The notes beneath the pieces are model-generated. The model was not told the origin of the DNA and ran no database searches. It saw nothing but the letters and a program-made list of their open reading frames with translations. Both the position numbers and the translations under genes were made by a program. From Arion vulgaris (taxonomy: Eukaryota > Mollusca > Gastropoda > Stylommatophora > Arionidae): a DNA stretch of 64,000 bases. Each line of letters starts with the position of its first letter. Within the stretch, counting starts at the first letter, position 1. The stretch lies in NCBI GenBank assembly GCA_020796225.1, contig CM036775.1, positions 6,260,393-6,324,392 of the forward strand, written 5' to 3'. Positions 34,501-47,600 of this stretch are shown one piece after another.

Positions 34501-35085
34501 TTCAATCTGACATAATAAATGTGTACACAGAAAAAGTTATCAATAATCTTAGACTAACAATTTATTTTAAAATATTCAATCTGACACAATAAATGTGTTT
34601 ACATATGAAGAAAGTTATCAATAATCTTAGGCTAACAATTTATTTTGAAATGTTCAATCTGACATAATAAATGTGTTTACATATGAAGAAAGTTATCAAA
34701 AATCTTAGGCTAACAATTTATTTTAAAATATTCAATCTGACATAATAAATGTGTTCACATATGAAGAAAGTTATCAATAATCTTAGGCTAACAATTTATT
34801 TTAAAATATTCAATCTGACATAATAAATGTGTTTACATATGAAGAAAGTTATCAATAATCTTAGTCTAACAATTTATTTTAAAATATTCAATCTGACATA
34901 ATAAATGTGTTTACATATGAAGAAAGTTATCAATAATCTTAGTCTAACAATTTATTTTAAAATATTCAATCTGATGTAATAAATGTGTTTACATATGAAG
35001 AAAGTTATCAATAATCTTAGGCTAACAATTTATTTTAAAATATTCAATCTGACATAATAAATGTGTTTACATATGAAGAAGAATA
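34501..35085. repeat. 78-bp satellite, about 7.5 units
   Basis: The period is 78 bp (TTCAATCTGACATAATAAAT, GTGTTTACATATGAAGAAAG, TTATCAATAATCTTAGGCTA, ACAATTTATTTTAAAATA); the first unit is shorter. It resembles the 79-bp family at 35400-36230 block by block. Confidence 0.92.
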
Positions 35086-35104
35086 TTGACAGCTTTGGTG
35101 TGAA

Positions 35105-35395
35105 AGAATTCTTTCATGACTAATGTTGATTCTGACAGGCTAAGAGTCTACACATAATCAAATAAGTTTACACTAACCAGACTGCAAGAACTCAAAGTTA
35201 AGTGTGGTGTAGCTCGCCAAGAACGCTATGCTGGCAGACAAAGAAGAATTGTAAGCCAACAAAGAACCGGTGTCGTTAGTCGCCACACGCTGATGGACAT
35301 ACTGAGGGAGAGATCGGAGCACTTATGGACTAATTTGTTCGACGTGCAGTGATGGTGATCCGACGACTAAACTAAACTAAACATAATCAAATTAA
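35105..35395 (+). mobile_element. RNase H-type LINE 3' end
   Basis: The plus strand encodes LTRLQELKVKCGVARQERYA, then QRTGVVSRHTLMDILRERSEH, stop, GTGCAGTGATGGTGATCCGA and a CTAAA repeat tail. It is the cleanest copy of this tail in the window and sits between the two related satellites. Confidence 0.85.
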
Positions 35396-35399
35396 ATTT

Positions 35400-36230
35400 A
35401 CTAGTCTTCAACTGATTGTTTCTTTCAAATATATTTTAGTTGGTGGAAAAAATAAGATGTACAAGCGGCAAATATAAACAGTCTTTGACTTACACATATT
35501 TAAGTTGAACAACACAGAGGGCATAGGTAAATAGTATCAACATTTGTAGAATAAACAATGTTTTCTTTAGAACATACATGCTGACAGAAAAGTGTACACA
35601 GAAGAATAATATTCTTTCTTGGATTGAAATCTGATTTCTTCAGACATATACAAGATGACAGCTAAATGTTTACACAGAAGAAGGATATCGACAGTCCAAG
35701 ACTGAAAACTGTTTTCTTTGCTAGTGTTCAGTTTGACAAGCTAAATGTATACACTGAAGTAGGATACCGACAGTCCAAGACTGAAAACTGTTTGCTTTGT
35801 TAGTGTTCAGTTTGACAAGCTAAATGTATACACTGAAGTAGGATACCGACAGTCTAAGACTGAAAACTGTTTTCTTTGTTAGTGATCAGTTTGACAAGAT
35901 AAATGTATACACTGAAGTAGGATACCGACAGTCCAAGACTGAAAACTGCTTTCTTTGTTAGTGTTCAGTTTGACAAGATAAATGTATACACTGAAGAAGG
36001 ATACCGACAGTCCAAGACAGAAAACTGCTTTCTTTGTTAGTGTTCAGTTTGACTAGATAAATGTATACACTGAAGAAGGATATCGACAGTCCAAGACTGA
36101 AAACTTCTTTCTTTGCTAGTGTTCAGTTTGACAAGCTAAATGTAGACACTGAAGAAGAGAAATGTTGACAGTACTAGACTGGGGACTGTTTTCTTAAGAA
36201 ATGATATAGCTGACATAAAAAGTGTACATA
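35400..36230. repeat. 79-bp satellite, about 6 good units plus diverged ones
   Basis: In 35720-36170 the period is 79 bp (GTTCAGTTTGACAAGCTAAA, TGTATACACTGAAGTAGGAT, ACCGACAGTCCAAGACTGAA, AACTGTTTTCTTTGTTAGT). Units at 35440-35700 and 36170-36240 are older. Shared anchors with the 78-bp family are TTCA.T.TGACA, TAAATGT.T.CA, TGAAG and TATC.A.A.TC..AG. Confidence 0.88.
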
Positions 36231-36480
36231 GAAGACATGCAAAGATGTAAACAAAAAATACTTTATATTTTGAAAACCCCACCACCCACTATGTTCTTTA
36301 CAAATATTCAAATTAAAAAACGCAGTGTATAGTCAGAAAAATAAAAGTGTGATGAAAGAAAGAAAAAGAAATGTTCAATAAAATAAAAATTCAGTCTTAT
36401 TCCGATAACAATGTTTAGCAAAATTCAAGTTGAAATAAAAATGTGTACTGATGTTGAAGGGGGAGGTAAGGAATGTCTGC
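36231..36480. other. AT-rich spacer, nothing recognised
   Basis: Unique AT-rich DNA with a possible further worn unit of the 79-bp family near 36420-36470. Confidence 0.4.
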
Positions 36481-39400
36481 AATGATGTTCCTACATTGAT
36501 GTATGTTCCTGCATGGATGTATGTTCCTGCATGGATGTATGTTACTGCATGGATGTATGTTACTGCATGGATGTATGTTCCTACATGGATGTATGTTCCT
36601 GCATGGATGTATGTTACTGCATGGATGTATGTTACTGCATGGATGTATGTTCCTACATGGGTGTATGTTCCTGCATAGATGTATGTTCCTACATGGATGT
36701 ATGTTCCGGCATGGATGTATGTTCCTGCATGGATGTATGTTCCTACATTGATGTATGTTACTGCATGGATGTATGTTCCTGCATAGATGTATGTTCCTAC
36801 ATTGATGTATGTTACTGCATGGATGTATGTTCCTGCATAGATGTATGTTCCTACATTGATGTATGTTACTGCATGGATGTATGTTCCTGCATTGATGTAT
36901 GTTCCTGCATGGATGTATGTTCCTGCATGGATGTATGTTCCTGCATGGATGTATGTTGTATGTTCCTGCATGGATGTATGTTCCTGCATTGATGTATGTT
37001 CCTGCATTGATGAATGTTCCTGCATTGATGAATGTTCCTGCATTGATGTATGTTCCTGCATTGATGTATGTTCCTGCATTGATATATGTTCCTGCATAGA
37101 TGTATGTTCCTGCATAGATGTATGTTCCTGCATAGATGTATGTTCCTGCATGGATGTATGTTAATACATGGATGTATGTTCCTGCATTGATGTATGTTCC
37201 TGCATTGATGTATGTTCCTGCATGGATGTATGTTCCTGCATGGATGTATGTTAATACATGGATGTATGTTCCTGCATTGATGTATGTTCCTGCATTGATG
37301 TATGTTCCTGCATGGATGTATGTTCCTGCATGGATGTATGTTAATACATGGATGTATGTTCCTGCATGGATGTATGTTCCTGCATGGATGTATGTTCCTG
37401 CATGGATATATGTTCCTGCATTGATGTATGTTCCTGCATGGATGTATGTTCCTGCATTGATGTATGTTCCTGCATTGATGTATGTTCCTACATGGATGTA
37501 TGTTCCTGCATGGATGTATGTTCCTGCATGGGTGTATGCTCCTGTATGGATGTATGTTCCTGCATGTGTGTATGTTCCTGCATGGATGTATGTTCCTGCA
37601 TGGATGTATGTTCCTGCATGGATGTATGTTCCTACATGGATGTATGTTCCTGCATTGATGTATGTTCCTGCATTGATGTATGTTCCTGCATTGATGCATG
37701 TTCCTGCATAGATTTATGTTCCTGCATTGATCTATGTTCCTGCATTGATGTATGTTCCTGCATTGATGTATGTTCCTGCATAGTTGTATGTTCCTGCATT
37801 GATGTATGTTCCTGCATTGATGTATGTTCCTACATGGATGTATGTTCCTGCATGGATGTATGTTCCTGCATGGGTGTATGCTCCTGTATGGATGTATGTT
37901 CCTGCATGTGTGTATGTTCCTGCATGGATGTATGTTCCTGCATGGATGTATGTTCCTGCATGGATGTATGTTCCTACATGGATGTATGTTCCTGCATTGA
38001 TGTATGTTCCTGCATTGATGTATGTTCCTGCATTGATGTATGTTCCTGCATTGATGCATGTTCCTGCATAGATTTATGTTCCTGCATTGATCTATGTTCC
38101 TGCATTGATGTATGTTCCTGCATTGATGTATGTTCCTGCATAGTTGTATGTTCCTGCATTGATCTATGTTCCTGCATTGATGTATGTTCCTACATAGATG
38201 TATGTTCCTGCATGGATGTATGTTCCTGCATGGATGTATGTTCCTACATTGATGTATGTTCCTGCATTGATGTATGTTCCTGCATTGATGTATGTTCCTG
38301 CATTGATGTATGTTCCTGCATAGATGTATGTTCCTGCATTGATGTATGTTCCTGCATTGATGTATGTTCCTGCATAGATGTATGTTCCTGCATTTATATA
38401 TGTTCCTGCATTAATGTATGTTCCTGCATGGATGTATGTTCCTGCATTGATGTATGTTCCTGCATTGATGAATGTTCCTGCATTGATGAATGTTCCTGCA
38501 TTGATGTATGTTCCTGCATTGATGTATGTTCCTGCATTGATATATGTTCCTGCATAGATGTATGTTCCTGCATAGATATATGTTCCTGCATTGATGTATG
38601 TTCCTGCATAGTTGTATGTTCCTGCATAGATATATTTTCCTGCATTGATGTATGTTCCTGCATTGATGTATGTTCCTGCATAGATGTATGTTCCTGCATA
38701 GATGTATGTTCCTGCATGGATGTATGTTCCTGCATGGATGTGTGTTCCTGCATGGATGTATGTTCCTGCATTGATGTATGTTCCTGCATAGATGTATGTT
38801 TCTGCATAGATTATGTTCCTGCATGGATGAATGTTCCTGCATAGATGTATGTTCCTGCATAGATGTATGTTCCTGCATGGATGCATGTTCCTGCATTGAT
38901 GAATGTTCCTGCATATATGTATGTTCCTGCATGTATGTATGTTCCTACATGGATGTATGTTCCTGCATGGATGTATGTTCCTGCATAGATGTATGTTCCT
39001 GCATGGATGTATGTTCCTGCATGGATGTATGTTCCTACATGGATGTATGTTCCTACATGGATGTATGTTCTGCATAGATGTATGTTCCTGCATGGGTGTA
39101 TGCTCCTGTATGGATGTATGTTCCTGCATGGATGTATGTTACTGCATGGATGTATGTTCCTACATGGATGTATGTTCCTGCATTGATGTATGTTCCTGCA
39201 TTGATGTATGTTCCTGCATTGATGTATGTTCCTGCATTGATGTATGTTCCTGCATGGGTGTATGTTCCTACATGGATGTATGTTCCTGAATGGATGTATG
39301 TTCCTGCATGGATGTATGTTCCTACATGGATGTATGTTCCTGCATGGATGTATGTTCCTGCATAGATGTATGTTCCTGCATGGATGTATGTTCCTGCATG

Positions 39401-42400
39401 GATGTATGTTCCTGCATTGATGTATGTTCCTGCATTGATGTATGTTCCTGCATTGATGTATGTTCCTGCATAGATGTATGTTCATGCATTGATGTATGTT
39501 CCTACATGGATGTATGTTCCTGCATGGATGTATGATCCTGCATAGATGTATGTTCCTGCATGGATGTATGTTTCTGCATTGATGTATGTTCCTGCATTGA
39601 TGTATGTTCCTGCATTGATGTATTTTCTTGCATAGATGTATGTTCCTGCATTTATATATGTTCCTGCATTAATGTATGTTCCTGCATGGATGTATGTTCC
39701 TGCATTGATGTATGTTCCTGCATTGATGAATGTTCCTGCATTGATGAATGTTCCTGCATTGATGTATGTTCCTGCATTGATGTATGTTCCTGCATTGATA
39801 TATGTTCCTGCATAGATGTATGTTCCTGCATAGATATATGTTCCTGCATTGATGTATGTTCCTGCATAGTTGTATGTTCCTGCATAGATATATGTTCCTG
39901 CATTGATGTATGTTCCTGCATTGATGTATGTTCCGGCATAGATGTATGTTCCGGCATAGATGTATGTTCCTGCATAGATGTATGTTCCTGCATAGATATA
40001 TGTTCCTGCATAGATGTATGTTCCTGCATTGATGTATGTTCCTGCATTGATGTATGTTCCTGCATGGATGTATGTTCCTGCATGGATGTGTGTTCCTGCA
40101 TGGATGTATGTTCCTGCATTGATGAATGTTCCTGCATATATGTATGTTCCTGCATGTATGTATGTTCCTACATGGATGTATGTTCCTGCATGGATGTATG
40201 TTCCTGCATAGATGTATGTTCCTGCATGGATGTATGTTCCTGCATGGATGTATGTTCCTACATGGATGTATGTTCCTACATGGATGTATGTTCTGCATAG
40301 ATGTATGTTCCTGCATGGGTGTATGCTCCTGTATGGATGTATGTTCCTGCATGGATGTATGTTCCTGCATGGATGTATGTTCCTACATGGATGTATGTTC
40401 CTGCATTGATGTATGTTCCTGCATTGATGTATGTTCCTGCATTGATGTATGTTCCTGCATGGATGTATGTTCCTGCATTGATGTATGTTCCTGCATTGAT
40501 GTATGTTCCTGCATTGATGTATGTTCCTGCATAGATGTATGTTCATGCATTGATGTATGTTCCTACATGGATGTATGATCCTGCATAGATGTATGTTCCT
40601 GCATGGATGTATGTTTCTGCATTGATGTATGTTCCTGCATTGATGTATGTTCCTGCATTGATGTATTTTCTTGCATAGATGTATGTTCCTGCATTGATGT
40701 ATGTTCCTGCATTGATGTATGTTCCTGCATGTATGTATGTTCCTGCATTGATGTATGTTCCTGCATTGAGGAATGTTCCTGCATTGATGAATGTTCCTGC
40801 ATTGATGTATATTCCTGCATTGATGTAAGTTCCTGCATAGATGTATGTTCCTGCATAGATGTATGTTCCTGCATAGATGTATGTTCCTGCATAGATGTAT
40901 GTTCCTGCATAGATGTATGTTCCTGCATTTATATATGTTCCTGCATTGATATATGTTCCTGCATGGATGTATTTTCCTGCATTGATGTATGTTCCTGCAT
41001 TGATGAATGTTCCTGCATTGATGTATGTTCTTGCATTGATGTATGTCCCTGCATTGATATATGTTCCTGCATAGATGTATGTTCCTGCATAGATGTATGT
41101 TCCTGCATTGATGTATGTTCCTGCATAGTTGTATGTTCCTGCATAGATGTATGTTCCTGCATAGATATATGTTCCTGCATTGATGTATGTTCCTGCATTG
41201 ATGTATGTTCCGGCATAGATGTATGATCCGGCATAGATGTATGTTCCTGCGTGGATGTATGTTCCTGCATAGATGTGTGTTCCTGCATGGATGTATGTTC
41301 CTGCATTGATGTATGTTCCTGCATAGATGTATGTTCCTGAATAGATGTATGTTCCTGCATGGATGCTTGTTCCTGCAATGATGAATGTTCCTGCATAGAT
41401 GTATGTTCCTGCATTGATGTATGTTCCTGCATAGATGTATGTTCCTGCATTGATGTATGTTCCTGCATAGACGTATGTTCCTGCATTGAAGTATGTTCCT
41501 GCATTGATGTATATTCCTGCATTGATGAATGTTCCTGCATAGATGTATGTTCCTGCATTGATGTATGTTCCTGCATAGATGTATGTTCCTGCATTGATGT
41601 ATGTTCCTGCATTGATGTATGTTCCTGCATTGATGTATGTTCCTGCATTGATGAATGTTCCTGCATTGATGAATGTTCCTGCATTGATGTATATTCCTGC
41701 ATTGATGTAAGTTCCTGCATAGATGTATGTTCCTGCATAGATGTATGTTCCTGCATAGATGTATGTTCCTGCATAGATGTATGTTCCTGCATAGATGTAT
41801 GTTCCTGCATTTATATATGTTCCTGCATTGATGTATGTTCCTGCATGGATGTATCTTCCTGCATTGATGTATGTTCCTGCATTGATGAATGTTCCTGTAT
41901 AGATGTATGTTCCTGCATAGATGTATGTTCCTGCATAGATGTATGTTCCTGCATAGATGTATGTTCCTGCATTTATATATGTTCCTGCATTGATGTATGT
42001 TCCTGCATGGATATATGTTCCTGCATTGATGTATGTTCCTGCTTTGATGAATGTTCCTGCATTGATGAATGTTCCTGCATTGATGTATGTTCCTTCATTG
42101 TTGTATGTTACTGCATTGATGTATGTTCTTGCATAGTTGTATGTTCCTGCATATATATATGTTCCTGCATTGATGTATGTTCCTGCATTGATGTATGTTC
42201 CGGCATAGATGTATGTTCCGGCATAGATGTATGTTCCTTCATAAATGTATGTTCCTGCATGGATGTGTGTTCCTGCATGGATGTATGTTCCTGCATTGAT
42301 AGATGTATGTTCCTGCATAGATGTATGTTCCTGCATGGATGCATGTTCCTGCATTGATGAATGTTCCTGCATAGATGTATGTTCCTGCATTGATGTATGT

Positions 42401-43055
42401 TCCTGCATAGATGTATGTTCCTGCATTGATGTATGTTCCTGCATAGATGTATGTTCCTTCATTGATGTATGTTCCTGCATTGATGTATGTTCCTGCATTG
42501 ATGAATGTTCCTGCATTGATGTATGTTCCTGCATAGATGTATGTTCCTGCATTGATGTATGTTCCTGCATAGATGTATGTTCCTGCATAGATGTATGTTC
42601 CTGCATAGATATATGTTCCTGCAATGATGTATGTTCCTGCATTGATGTATGTTCCGGCCTAGATGTATGTTCCGGTATAGATGTATGTTCCGGCATAGAT
42701 GTATGTTCCTGCATAGATGTATGTTCCTGCATGGATGTGTGTTCCTGCATGGATGCATGTTCCTGCATTGATGTATGTTCCTGCATAGATGTATGTTCCT
42801 GCATAGATGTATGTTCCTGCATGGATGCATGTTCCTGCATTGATGAATGTTCCTGCATTGATGTATGTTCCTGCATAGATGTATGTTCCTGCATAGATTT
42901 ATGTTCCTGCATGGATGCATGTTCCTGCATTGATGAATGTTCCTGCATAGATGTATGTTCCTGCATTGATGTATGTTCCTGCATTGATGTATGTTCCTGC
43001 ATTGATGTATGTTCCTGCATGGATGTATGTTCCGGCATGGATTTATGTTCAAATA
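36481..43055. repeat. 18-bp minisatellite, about 365 units, with larger duplications
   Basis: The unit is TGCATGGATGTATGTTCC (18 bp), with variants TGCATTGATG, TGCATAGATG, TACATGG, GATGAATG and others. At 18 bp all six frames are free of stops over long distances, giving apparent proteins of up to 861 codons with six-residue periods (CSCMDV, YVPAWM, QEHTSM, CRNIHP, AGTYIH); none has independent support. Marker variants show block duplications: the TGGGTGTATGCTCCTGTATG series occurs near 37527 and 37870 (342 bp = 19 units) and near 39091 and 40314 (about 1.22 kb). The latter two share a one-base loss. Confidence 0.96.
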
Positions 43056-43324
43056 AATCATTTATTGTAGTTCCAACATTCTGTAGTACTTTAACTCTTA
43101 CATTACCACAAGCTACTTCACATACCATTCACACATTATCAATTTTCCAGCACGTCAACTCACATACCAAAATAATTGTATAAAAATAAAAGTAATTCAC
43201 TATATTTTATTTTATTGATTTATAATCCGTTGTAGAATACAGCAGATGGAATCATCAAATTAAATTGTGAAATATTTGATCTGTTTTGGATTTACATAAT
43301 TCTGATCATTAAATTTTGTGGTTC
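43056..43324. other. Intergenic, possible poly(A) signal for the serpin gene at its right
   Basis: AT-rich unique DNA. A minus-strand AATAAA lies at 43325-43330, about 375 bp past the serpin stop, and is the nearest canonical signal I found. Confidence 0.4.
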
Positions 43325-43330
43325 TTTATT

Positions 43331-43700
43331 TTACTGAATAGTTCTATCATGATATTTTCTATTTTCTATATCGTCTTCACCTTTCAACTCCCAAACGGAG
43401 CACAGGTCTTCAGCTAACTTCTTCCAAAACTTCATCTCTCTTGATACCCCTTCCATTTCTTTCCAAGTTTTACCTATCCTTTTGATATCATCGTCCAGCT
43501 CGCTTCTGTCTAGACCTTCCCCAACTACCCTTTCCCTGCGGGTTTCAAAACAGTACCTGTCTTGCAATGATTCCGGTCGGTATTCTCAATGTATGTCCTA
43601 TCCATCGCCAGTGTCTCTTCCTTCTGTTGTCTGAAATACTGTTTAATTTTACCCATCGACTTATCTGTGCCCATGTCTTGCCTGTCATCTCTCCGTGCTA
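43331..43700 (-). mobile_element. LINE C-terminal fragment immediately after the serpin stop
   Basis: The minus strand reads SELDDDIKRIGKTWKEMEGV, REMKFWKKLAEDLC, resembling the post-RT region of a LINE (R..W...V..D.K.IGKTW.E). It lies within what should be the serpin 3' UTR. A comparable piece is at 49336-49740. Confidence 0.6.
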
Positions 43701-43704
43701 CAAG

Positions 43705-43913
43705 TTATCCAACAAATTTTCCCTGAAACACAATCTGCTTATTTGTATTGTCTCGAAGGAAAAACAGGAAAGGATGGTCCACTAGTATATAAATTTTAGG
43801 CCGTTGGGACTTTGACAACACATTAGGGATATATACTGTTGCTGCAGATTCCACAACGCCAGCCTCTTCGACATTAATCACTGCTTTGTGTATGACATGG
43901 TCTATGGCGATCT
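43705..43913 (-). CDS. Serpin gene, last exon: reactive-centre loop and C-terminus
   Basis: Serpins are protease inhibitors that trap a target protease through a mobile reactive loop. This exon follows an acceptor (TACTTCACAG, exon from 43913) and encodes IAIDHVIHKAVINVEEAG (family: VIHKAxIEVNEEG), the loop, then DHPFLFFLRDNTNKQIVFQG, KFVG and TAA (43705-43707). These are signature serpin features. Counting from P17 Glu (EAGVVESAAT), P1 would be Leu and P1' Ser (NVL/SKS), but the loop is a few residues longer than usual, so this is tentative. P14 is Val and P12 is Glu, where inhibitors usually have Thr/Ser and Ala, so loop insertion may be poor. The exon starts with two bases of a codon, matching the one base left by the 48590-48771 exon. 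Confidence 0.93.
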
Positions 43914-44094
43914 CTGTGAAGTATTGACAACTATCATATAATTTGCATGTTATTTTATAGAGAAGAGTTTGACAACAAATTTGATCTTTCAATCTGTTAT
44001 TTTTTTGTTTTACTTTCAGAAGCATTTATATCACACAATGTCTAAGTAATTAGTCAGTGTAGACTAGTTGTAGGGGATCTTTAAACAATGTTTG

Positions 44095-44400
44095 GCCCGT
44101 CTGCCTAGCGTGTTCGTAGCGCGTTGGACTACGGGTGACTATCCCTCTGTGTGTGCGGGTTCAATTCCGCGGGATGGCAGAAAAGCCACAGATTCCCCAG
44201 ATTTACGGTGTTCGTGGCCACGAACCGAAGGGTTACGATGTCCATGGCACCGAGCCGAAGAGCTGAAAGGGTCTAGTGCTTCTGGATCCAAAAAAACAAA
44301 AAAACGAATGTTTGAGCCAGTTTACCGAATCTAAAATACGAGGGGTTAAGTAAATACGAGGGGTTAAGTAAATACGAGGGGTTAAGTAAATACAACATAC
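44095..44400 (+). mobile_element. SINE-B copy 1 (tRNA-derived) with short repeat tail
   Basis: A tRNA-like head has AGCGTGTTCGTAGCGCGTTG and the B-box-like GGGTTCAATTCC, then a body with GGCAGAAAAGCC, TTCGTGGCCACGAACCGAAG and GTCCATGGCACCGAGCCGAA, ending in A-rich sequence. Three 18-bp units (GAGGGGTTAAGTAAATAC) follow at 44340-44392. Copies 2 and 3 are at 49868-50075 (-) and 51800-51995 (+). It lies in the last serpin intron. Confidence 0.85.
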
Positions 44401-44637
44401 TGACTTTATTATCCCCCACCCCACCCCTTAATTTCAGATTTTGACTCAGTTTCTTTACATAAGTATTGTATGCCACCTGACAGATAGTATTGCACAAAGC
44501 ACAAACTCCGTAGCTAAAGCAACAATCATACGAATCTCAGGAAAACTGCGCTAGTAAATCCACTGATACGTTCTGTATCTGAACCCACGAACTTCAGAGC
44601 ACAAGGTAACCTCTTCAGCACTTCACCAAATAGATTG
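44401..44637. other. Intron DNA, nothing recognised
   Basis: Unique sequence in the last serpin intron; I see no exon in the serpin frame here. Confidence 0.45.
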
Positions 44638-44935
44638 TTAACTAATTGATTGATAGACTAACTAACTTGTTAACTAACTGATTGATAGACTAACTAACTT
44701 GTTAACTAACTGATTGATAGACTAACTAACTTGTTAACTAGCTGATTGATAGACTAACTAACTTGTTAACTAACTGATTGATAGACTAACTAACTTGTTA
44801 ACTAACTGATTGATAGACTAACTAACTTGTTAACTAACTGATTGATAGACTAACTAACTTGTTAACTAACTGATTGATAGACTAACTAACTTGTTAACTA
44901 ACTGATTGATAGACTAACTAACTTATTAACTAACT
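44638..44935. repeat. 32-bp repeat, about 9 units, CTAA-rich
   Basis: The unit is TTGTTAACTAACTGATTGAT plus AGACTAACTAAC (32 bp), nearly identical throughout. Its CTAACTAAC part is the same tetranucleotide that makes up the array from 45076 on. Confidence 0.93.
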
Positions 44936-45075
44936 GCTTGTTCATTGTCCATGTTTCCGAGCCATACATTAATATAGGATATATATAGCATTTGATCATT
45001 CTAATTTTTAGCTTGTTTGTGATTTGTTTGGATGTCAGTAACTTTCTCATACTATTGAAATTATCCTTGGCCTAA
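44935..45075 (-). mobile_element. LINE fragment between the two CTAA-rich arrays
   Basis: The minus strand reads KDNFNSMRKLLTSKQITNKL, KIRMIKCYIYPILMYGSETW, TMNKQ, the RT C-terminal block of a LINE. It separates the 32-bp array from the (CTAA)n array. Confidence 0.8.
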
Positions 45076-46291
45076 CTAACTAACTACCTATTAACATACC
45101 AATCAACTAACTAACTACTCAGCTAACTAACTAACTAACTAACTAACTACCTACCTACACAGCTACATAACTAACTAACTGCCTACCAAGCTAACTAACT
45201 AATTAACGAACTACCTGCCCAGCTAACTTACTAACTAACTAACTACCTACCCAGCTAACTAACTAACTAACTATCCAGCTAACTAACTAACTAACTAACT
45301 TACTAACATACTAACTAACTACCCAGGATAACTAACTAACTAACTAATTAATTAACTACCCAGCTAACTAACTAATTAACTAACTAACTAACTAACCTAT
45401 TAAGTAACTAACTAACCGGCTAACTAACTAGCTAACTATCTATCTAATTAACTAACTAACTACCAAGCTAACTAACTAACTAACTTACTAACTAACTAAC
45501 TAACTAGCTGACTAACTAACTAACTAACTACACAGCTAACTAACTAACTAACTTACTAACTAAGTAACTAACTAACCTATTAAGTAACTAACTAACTAGC
45601 TACCTACACAGGTAACTAACTAACTAATTAACTAACTAACTAACTAACCAGCTAACTAACTAACTAACTACCCAGCTAACTAACTAACTAACTACCCAGC
45701 TAACTAACTAACTTACTAACTAACTAACTAACTACCCAGCTAACTAGCTAACTAACTAGCTACCTAAATACACATCTATATAGTTAACTAACTACCTAAC
45801 CAGTTAACTAATTAACTAACTACCTACCTACACAGCTACATAACTAACTAACTACCTACCAGCTAACTAACTAATTAACTAACTACTGCCAGCTAACTTA
45901 CTAACTAACTAACTATACAGCTAACTAACTAACTAACTACCCAGCTAACTAACTAACTAACTTACTAACTAACTAACTAACTAACTATCCAGCTAACTAA
46001 CTAACTACACAGCTAACTACCTAACTAACTACCCAGCTAACTAATTTACTATTAACATACTAACTAACTAACTAACCAACTATCCATCTAACTTACTAAC
46101 TAACTAACTACCCAGATAACTAACTAATTAACTAACTAACTAACCTATTAAGTAACTAATTAACTACCAGGCTAACTAACTAGCTAATTAGCTAACTAAC
46201 TAACTACTCAGCTAACTAACTAACTAACTTACTAACTAACTAACTACCCAGCTAACTAACTAACTAACTTACTAACTAACTAACTACCCGG

Positions 46292-46322
<31 letters not shown>

Positions 46323-47600
46323 CCTAGCTTTAACTAACTAACTAACTTTCTACTAACTTAACTTAACTACTGGCTAACTAACTAGATAACTAGCTAACTC
46401 AACTAACTAACTAACTACCCAGCTAACTAACTAACTAACTAGCTAACTAACTAACTAACTCACTAACTAACTAACTAACTACCTACTTAACTAACTAACT
46501 ATACACTATAAGTAACTAACTAACCTATTAAGTAACTAACTAACTAGCTACCTACACGTAACTAACTACTAATTTAAATAACTAACTAACTATACAGCTA
46601 ACTAACTAACTAACTACCCAGCTAACTAACTAACTAACTACCCAGCTAACTAACTAACTTACTAACTAACTAACTAACTACCCAGCTAACTAGCTAACTA
46701 ACTAGCTACCTAAATACACATCTATATAGTTAACTAACTACCTAACCAGTTAACTAATTAACTAACTACCTACCTACCAGCTACATAACTAACTAACTAC
46801 CTCAGCTAACTAACTAATTAACTAACTACCTGCCAGCTAACTTACTAACTAACTAACTACTCAGCTAACTAACTAACTAACTACCCAGCTAACTAACTAC
46901 TAACTACTAACTAACTAACTTACTAACTATCCAGCTAACTAACTAACTACACAGCTAACTACTAACTAACTACCAGCTAACTAATTTACTATTAACATAC
47001 TAACTAACTAACTACAACTATCATCTAACTACTAACTAACTAACTACCCAGATAACTAACTAATTAACTAACTAACTAACCTATCTAAGCTAACTAATTA
47101 ACTACCAGGCTAACTAACTAGCTAATACTAACTAACTAACTACTAGCTAACTAACTAAGCTAACTACTACTAACTAACTACCCTAACTAACTAACTAATA
47201 CTCTACCCAGCTAACTAACTATATCTAACTAACTACTAACTCAGCTAACTAACTATAACTCAGCTAACTACTAACTAACTACTAACTACAGCTAATCTAA
47301 CTACAGCTAACTAACTAGATACTACTACTAGCTAACTACTAACTAACTACTACCCGCTACTAACTAACTATATAACTACTACAGCTAACTAACTACACTT
47401 AACTAACTACCCAGCTAACTAACTTTAACTACACCAGCAACTAACTAACCTACCTACCCAGCTAACTAACTAACTACTACCAGCTAACTAACCTAACCAC
47501 AGCTAACTAACTAACACCATACAACTACACTAACTCAACTAACTACCCAGCAACTAACTAACCCCCAGCAACAACTAACTCAACTCACCCAGCTAACAAC
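45076..47600. repeat. (CTAA)n tetranucleotide array with interspersed CCAG/CCTA units
   Basis: It is about 2.5 kb of CTAA units interrupted at quasi-regular distances by CTACCCAGCTAA and similar. A long block recurs (the TACACATCTATATAGTTAAC series near 45768 and 46717, about 950 bp apart). From about 46900 single-base losses become frequent. Confidence 0.93.

Noticed and set aside
40543..43128. 861-codon minus-strand frame with QEHTSM and AGTYIN periods
   Set aside because: It comes from the 18-bp array, which is open in all six frames and switches period where single bases are lost. The first 30 residues outside the array show no known motif.
44095..44200. Functional tRNA gene
   Set aside because: It has a B-box-like block, but no cloverleaf closes, and the body continues into a SINE shared by three copies.
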